From positions 1 to 7,561 of the forward strand of contig NZ_CAMIOH010000150.1 of assembly GCF_946221145.1 (NCBI RefSeq): 7,561 nt of DNA, given 5' to 3'. Below the pieces are notes generated by a model. It did not search any database. It was not told the DNA's origin and was given only the letters and a program-made list of their open reading frames with translations. The position numbers were made by a program, and so were the translations under genes. This stretch comes from an uncultured Paracoccus sp. (GTDB lineage Bacteria > Pseudomonadota > Alphaproteobacteria > Rhodobacterales > Rhodobacteraceae). Shown one piece after another: positions 5,760 to 7,561 of this stretch. Position 1 is the stretch's first letter, and each line of letters starts with the position of its first letter.

Positions 5760-6523
5760 GGCTGCGCCCTTCTGCGGGACCATGATTCGACGGCGGCGCC
5801 GGTGGCCATGCCCAGGGGCGCCGCGATCAGCAGGCCCAGGCCGGACGGCAGGCCCGCCAGCACCAGCGAACCCAGCACCGCGACAAAGCAGGCGGCCAGA
5901 TGCGCGGGCGTGCGCAGCATCGGCGCGATCATCGCCAGAAAGGTGATCGGCATCGCGAAATCCAGGGCGATGTCGTCGGGGATCGCCTTGCCGACCGTCG
6001 CCCCCAGCCAGGAAAACGCCATCCAGGGCAGGCAGACCACCACCACGACCCCCGCAAAGAACGCCAGCCGCTGCGGCAGGCCCATGCGCGGATTCGCCTC
6101 GTATTCCTGAATCGACAGGGCATAGCTTTGATCGACCAGGGCATAGGCGACGAATGCCTTCTGTCCGGCGGACGCATCGCGCAGCCAGGGCACCAATGAT
6201 GCCGAATACATCGCCATGCGCAGGTTCACCGCCAGGCAGGACAGGATGACGATGACGACGGACGCATTGTCGGACAACAGCTGGATCGCCGTGAACTGCG
6301 ATGCCCCCGCCAGCACCAGCACCGAAAAGCCCAGGACCTGCGCCACGTCCATCCCGGCCTCAGTCGCGACGACGCCGAACAGCAGCGCAAAGGGGATCAT
6401 CACGATCAGGAACGGCAACGACTTGAACGCCCCGCGGCGGAACGATTCGGCCGCGCCGGGGACCGGGCCGCCGTCGCCATGGGGCGGCCGGGCCTGGGAA
6501 AGGGGTTCGGGTGTCGGGGACAT
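5756..6523 (-). CDS. azlC: AzlC family ABC-independent branched-chain amino acid exporter, large subunit
   Basis: This is the large inner-membrane subunit that pairs with AzlD to export branched-chain amino acids. The 255-residue product has a polar proline-rich N-terminus (1-26) and then several transmembrane segments. Motifs typical of AzlC are GAFKSLPFLIVMIPFALLFG (31-50), LAGASQFTAIQLL (71-83), NLRMAMYSASLVPWL (100-114) and DQSYALS (131-137). The reading frame is open far upstream, to about 7168, but that part is antisense to the acetyltransferase gene, is full of Arg/Gln/Gly runs and has no AzlC similarity. I therefore start at the ATG at 6523. The ribosome site there is weak (GAAAG), so a slightly later start is possible. 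The TGA at 5756-5758 overlaps the azlD ATG. Confidence 0.88.
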   Translation of the reverse strand: MSPTPEPLSQARPPHGDGGPVPGAAESFRRGAFKSLPFLIVMIPFALLFGVVATEAGMDVAQVLGFSVLVLAGASQFTAIQLLSDNASVVIVILSCLAVNLRMAMYSASLVPWLRDASAGQKAFVAYALVDQSYALSIQEYEANPRMGLPQRLAFFAGVVVVVCLPWMAFSWLGATVGKAIPDDIALDFAMPITFLAMIAPMLRTPAHLAACFVAVLGSLVLAGLPSGLGLLIAAPLGMATGAAVESWSRRRAQP

Positions 6524-6560
6524 GGGGGCTTTCGCATCGGGCCGGATCGCGGCACCTTGG

Positions 6561-6575
6561 TTGCACGACGCGCAA
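6561..6575. promoter_or_regulatory. Imperfect inverted repeat in the azlC/acetyltransferase divergent spacer
   Basis: TTGCAC and GCGCAA (5 of 6 bases symmetric) flank GAC, giving a 15-base dyad in the 69-base spacer between two divergent starts. That is where an operator would sit. AzlCD genes in some bacteria are controlled by Lrp/AsnC-type regulators, but no regulator gene is visible here. I see no convincing promoter hexamer pair on either strand in this spacer. Confidence 0.2.
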
Positions 6576-6592
6576 GCATAAGGCAAGGCCGG

Positions 6593-7078
6593 GTGCAGAT
6601 CACGACCCCCATTCCCGACAGCCTTCTGGGCGATGCCGCGCGGCTGTGGTGGGCTGCCTTCGCGCCGCCCTTGGCAGGTGGGCGCCCGCCTGCCATGCGG
6701 CCCTGCCACGGCATCGCGGCGGTCCGCCCCGACGGTCGCCTGGGCGGCGTGGCCGGGCTGCGCGACGCGGGCGGCGGCTTGCTGGCGGATCATCCCTGGC
6801 TGGCGCGCGCGCTGTTTCGCGCGGCGCCGCCGACGGCGGATCTGGTGATCGATGGGATCGTGGTGGATGTCCCGCGCCAGGGCCTCGGCCTGGCGCTGCT
6901 GGACCGCGCGGCCCAGGTCGCGCGTCAGGCAGGCCATCCCGGACTGCGGGCCGAGGTCGATATCCGCAACACCGCCGCCATGGGCTTCTATGCCGCGACG
7001 GGCTTTTCGGAAATCGCGCGCGGTCCCTTTGGCTGGCCCTGGTCGGGGCCGGTGGCGATCCTGCACAGGCCCGTTTGA
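6593..7078 (+). CDS. GNAT family N-acetyltransferase
   Basis: This is a predicted cytoplasmic acetyl-CoA-dependent N-acetyltransferase of unknown substrate, 161 residues, usual for a single GNAT domain. The N-terminal part (ITTPIPDSLLGDAARLWWAAF, 3-23) has the helix of the acceptor side. The core strand LVIDGIVVDVPRQGLGLALLD (84-104) holds the acetyl-CoA-binding motif A. The first position of the usual (R/Q)xxGxG/A is Pro94, with Arg95 next to it and Gly97 and Gly99 kept. RNTAAMGFYAATGFSEIARG (125-144) is the conserved motif B with the C-terminal Tyr/Phe elements. I chose GTG at 6593, with AAGG at 6585-6588, because the protein then begins at the fold. The open frame extends upstream to 6479 but would run into azlC with low-quality sequence. 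The TGA stop lies at the first base of a 14-bp tandem repeat. Confidence 0.85.
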   Translation: MQITTPIPDSLLGDAARLWWAAFAPPLAGGRPPAMRPCHGIAAVRPDGRLGGVAGLRDAGGGLLADHPWLARALFRAAPPTADLVIDGIVVDVPRQGLGLALLDRAAQVARQAGHPGLRAEVDIRNTAAMGFYAATGFSEIARGPFGWPWSGPVAILHRPV

Positions 7079-7117
7079 TCGGACCCGCCTGATCGGACCC
7101 GCCTGATCGGACCTGCC
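7076..7117. repeat. Three-copy 14-bp tandem repeat at the end of the acetyltransferase gene
   Basis: TGATCGGACCCGCC occurs at 7076-7089, 7090-7103 and, with one C-to-T change, 7104-7117. The first copy supplies the TGA stop of the acetyltransferase. Because 14 is not a multiple of 3, the three TGAs fall in all three forward frames. It fills most of the 46-base gap to the convergent gene. Replication slippage is the likely origin. Confidence 0.9.
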
Positions 7118-7124
7118 CGACGGA

Positions 7125-7561
7125 TCAGCCGAAGATTCCGGCGATCCGGCCCAGCAGCATGAAGGCACGGGCCGACCGGGTCTGCGCCAACACGGCGACC
7201 TGCGCGTCGTCCATCTGCGGCAGGTGGCGGGTCAGCATCGCGTCGAAATGGCGCAGGAAGTGATGGGTCGTGTCGCGGAAGATCTCGTCCCGGCGCAGCA
7301 GGCTGGCCGCGATGTCAAGCGCCAGGGGATCGTGGATGCCCCCCAGCGATGCCACCGCGCTGCCCCGTTCGCCGGCCGCAAAGCGCCGCCAGGCTGCCAC
7401 CGGCGCCGGGTCGGGCGGCAGGTCGTCCATATACAGATCCTGCCCGGCCAGCAGCGTCACCACATCCTGCGCCGCGCGCAGCACGCGGGCGTGGTCCGGA
7501 TCGCGCAGGGCCGCCCGCAGCGCGGCGATGGCCGGCGCGTCATCGGCGCCATCGGGAAAGT
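7125..7561 (-). CDS. Conserved protein of unknown function, C-terminal part (5' end outside window)
   Basis: At least 144 residues are visible, ending with TGA at 7125-7127. The frame stays open past the GTG at 7484 to the window edge (FPDGADDAPAIAALRAALRD and on), so the start is probably outside. I do not recognise a named family. The visible part is predicted mostly alpha-helical and soluble, with no signal peptide or membrane segment in view. Conspicuous stretches are DLYMDDLPPDPAPVAAWRRF, LGGIHDPLALDIAASLLRRD and EIFRDTTHHFLRHFDAML. The well-formed C-terminus (TRSARAFMLLGRIAGIFG) and the coding-like base use argue that it is a real gene rather than a shadow frame. It resembles uncharacterised proteins I associate with Rhodobacterales, but this is memory and not a search. 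It converges on the acetyltransferase gene across the tandem repeat. Confidence 0.75.
   Translation of the reverse strand, partial: FPDGADDAPAIAALRAALRDPDHARVLRAAQDVVTLLAGQDLYMDDLPPDPAPVAAWRRFAAGERGSAVASLGGIHDPLALDIAASLLRRDEIFRDTTHHFLRHFDAMLTRHLPQMDDAQVAVLAQTRSARAFMLLGRIAGIFG

Noticed and set aside
6479..6592. N-terminal extension of the acetyltransferase to the ATG at 6479
   Set aside because: It would overlap the divergent azlC by 45 bases, and the added Gly/Arg-rich residues are not part of a GNAT fold.
6524..7168. N-terminal extension of azlC by about 215 residues
   Set aside because: The extension is antisense to the GNAT gene, has shadow-frame composition and would make AzlC almost twice its normal length.

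Overview
This window looks like chromosomal DNA of a high-GC alphaproteobacterium of the Rhodobacterales, most likely Paracoccus or a close relative. The best marker is a 51-residue gene at 4641-4796, which reads as the tiny subunit IV of aa3-type cytochrome c oxidase known from Paracoccus denitrificans. Dense packing, heavy G/C at third codon positions and the long antisense shadow frames this causes fit the same picture. The genus is an inference from protein style, not from a marker gene such as rRNA.

Layout, left to right: (1) the C-terminal half of a Glu/Leu/Phe/Val dehydrogenase (+, cut by the left edge). (2) A 121-bp convergent spacer with three hairpins, including a perfect 19-bp palindrome. 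(3) A two-domain Sua5-type threonylcarbamoyl-AMP synthase (-), which makes the t6A precursor for tRNA. (4) A 113-bp divergent spacer with candidate promoters on both strands. (5) A DmdC-like acyl-CoA dehydrogenase (+) whose stop overlaps the GTG start of a metallo-beta-lactamase-fold hydrolase (+). (6) ctaH (+), with its own candidate promoter and a strong Shine-Dalgarno, followed 19 bp later by a Tat-type lipoprotein (+) with a possible His/Cys papain-like dyad. (7) Reading leftward, azlC and azlD (-), a two-subunit branched-chain amino acid exporter; azlD overlaps the lipoprotein gene tail-to-tail by 13 bp. (8) A GNAT acetyltransferase (+), divergent from azlC. (9) A three-copy 14-bp tandem repeat. 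(10) The C-terminal part of an unrecognised conserved protein (-, cut by the right edge).

The genes do not form one pathway. The plausible functional units are acyl-CoA dehydrogenase + hydrolase (acyl-CoA catabolism), ctaH + lipoprotein (shared transcript, relation unknown) and azlC + azlD (one transporter). I see no mobile element, CRISPR array, tRNA or rRNA, and no gene-free stretch over about 125 bp. I found no clear sign of a new multi-gene system. The least explained items are the lipoprotein beside ctaH, the acyl-CoA dehydrogenase/hydrolase pair and the palindrome after the dehydrogenase gene.
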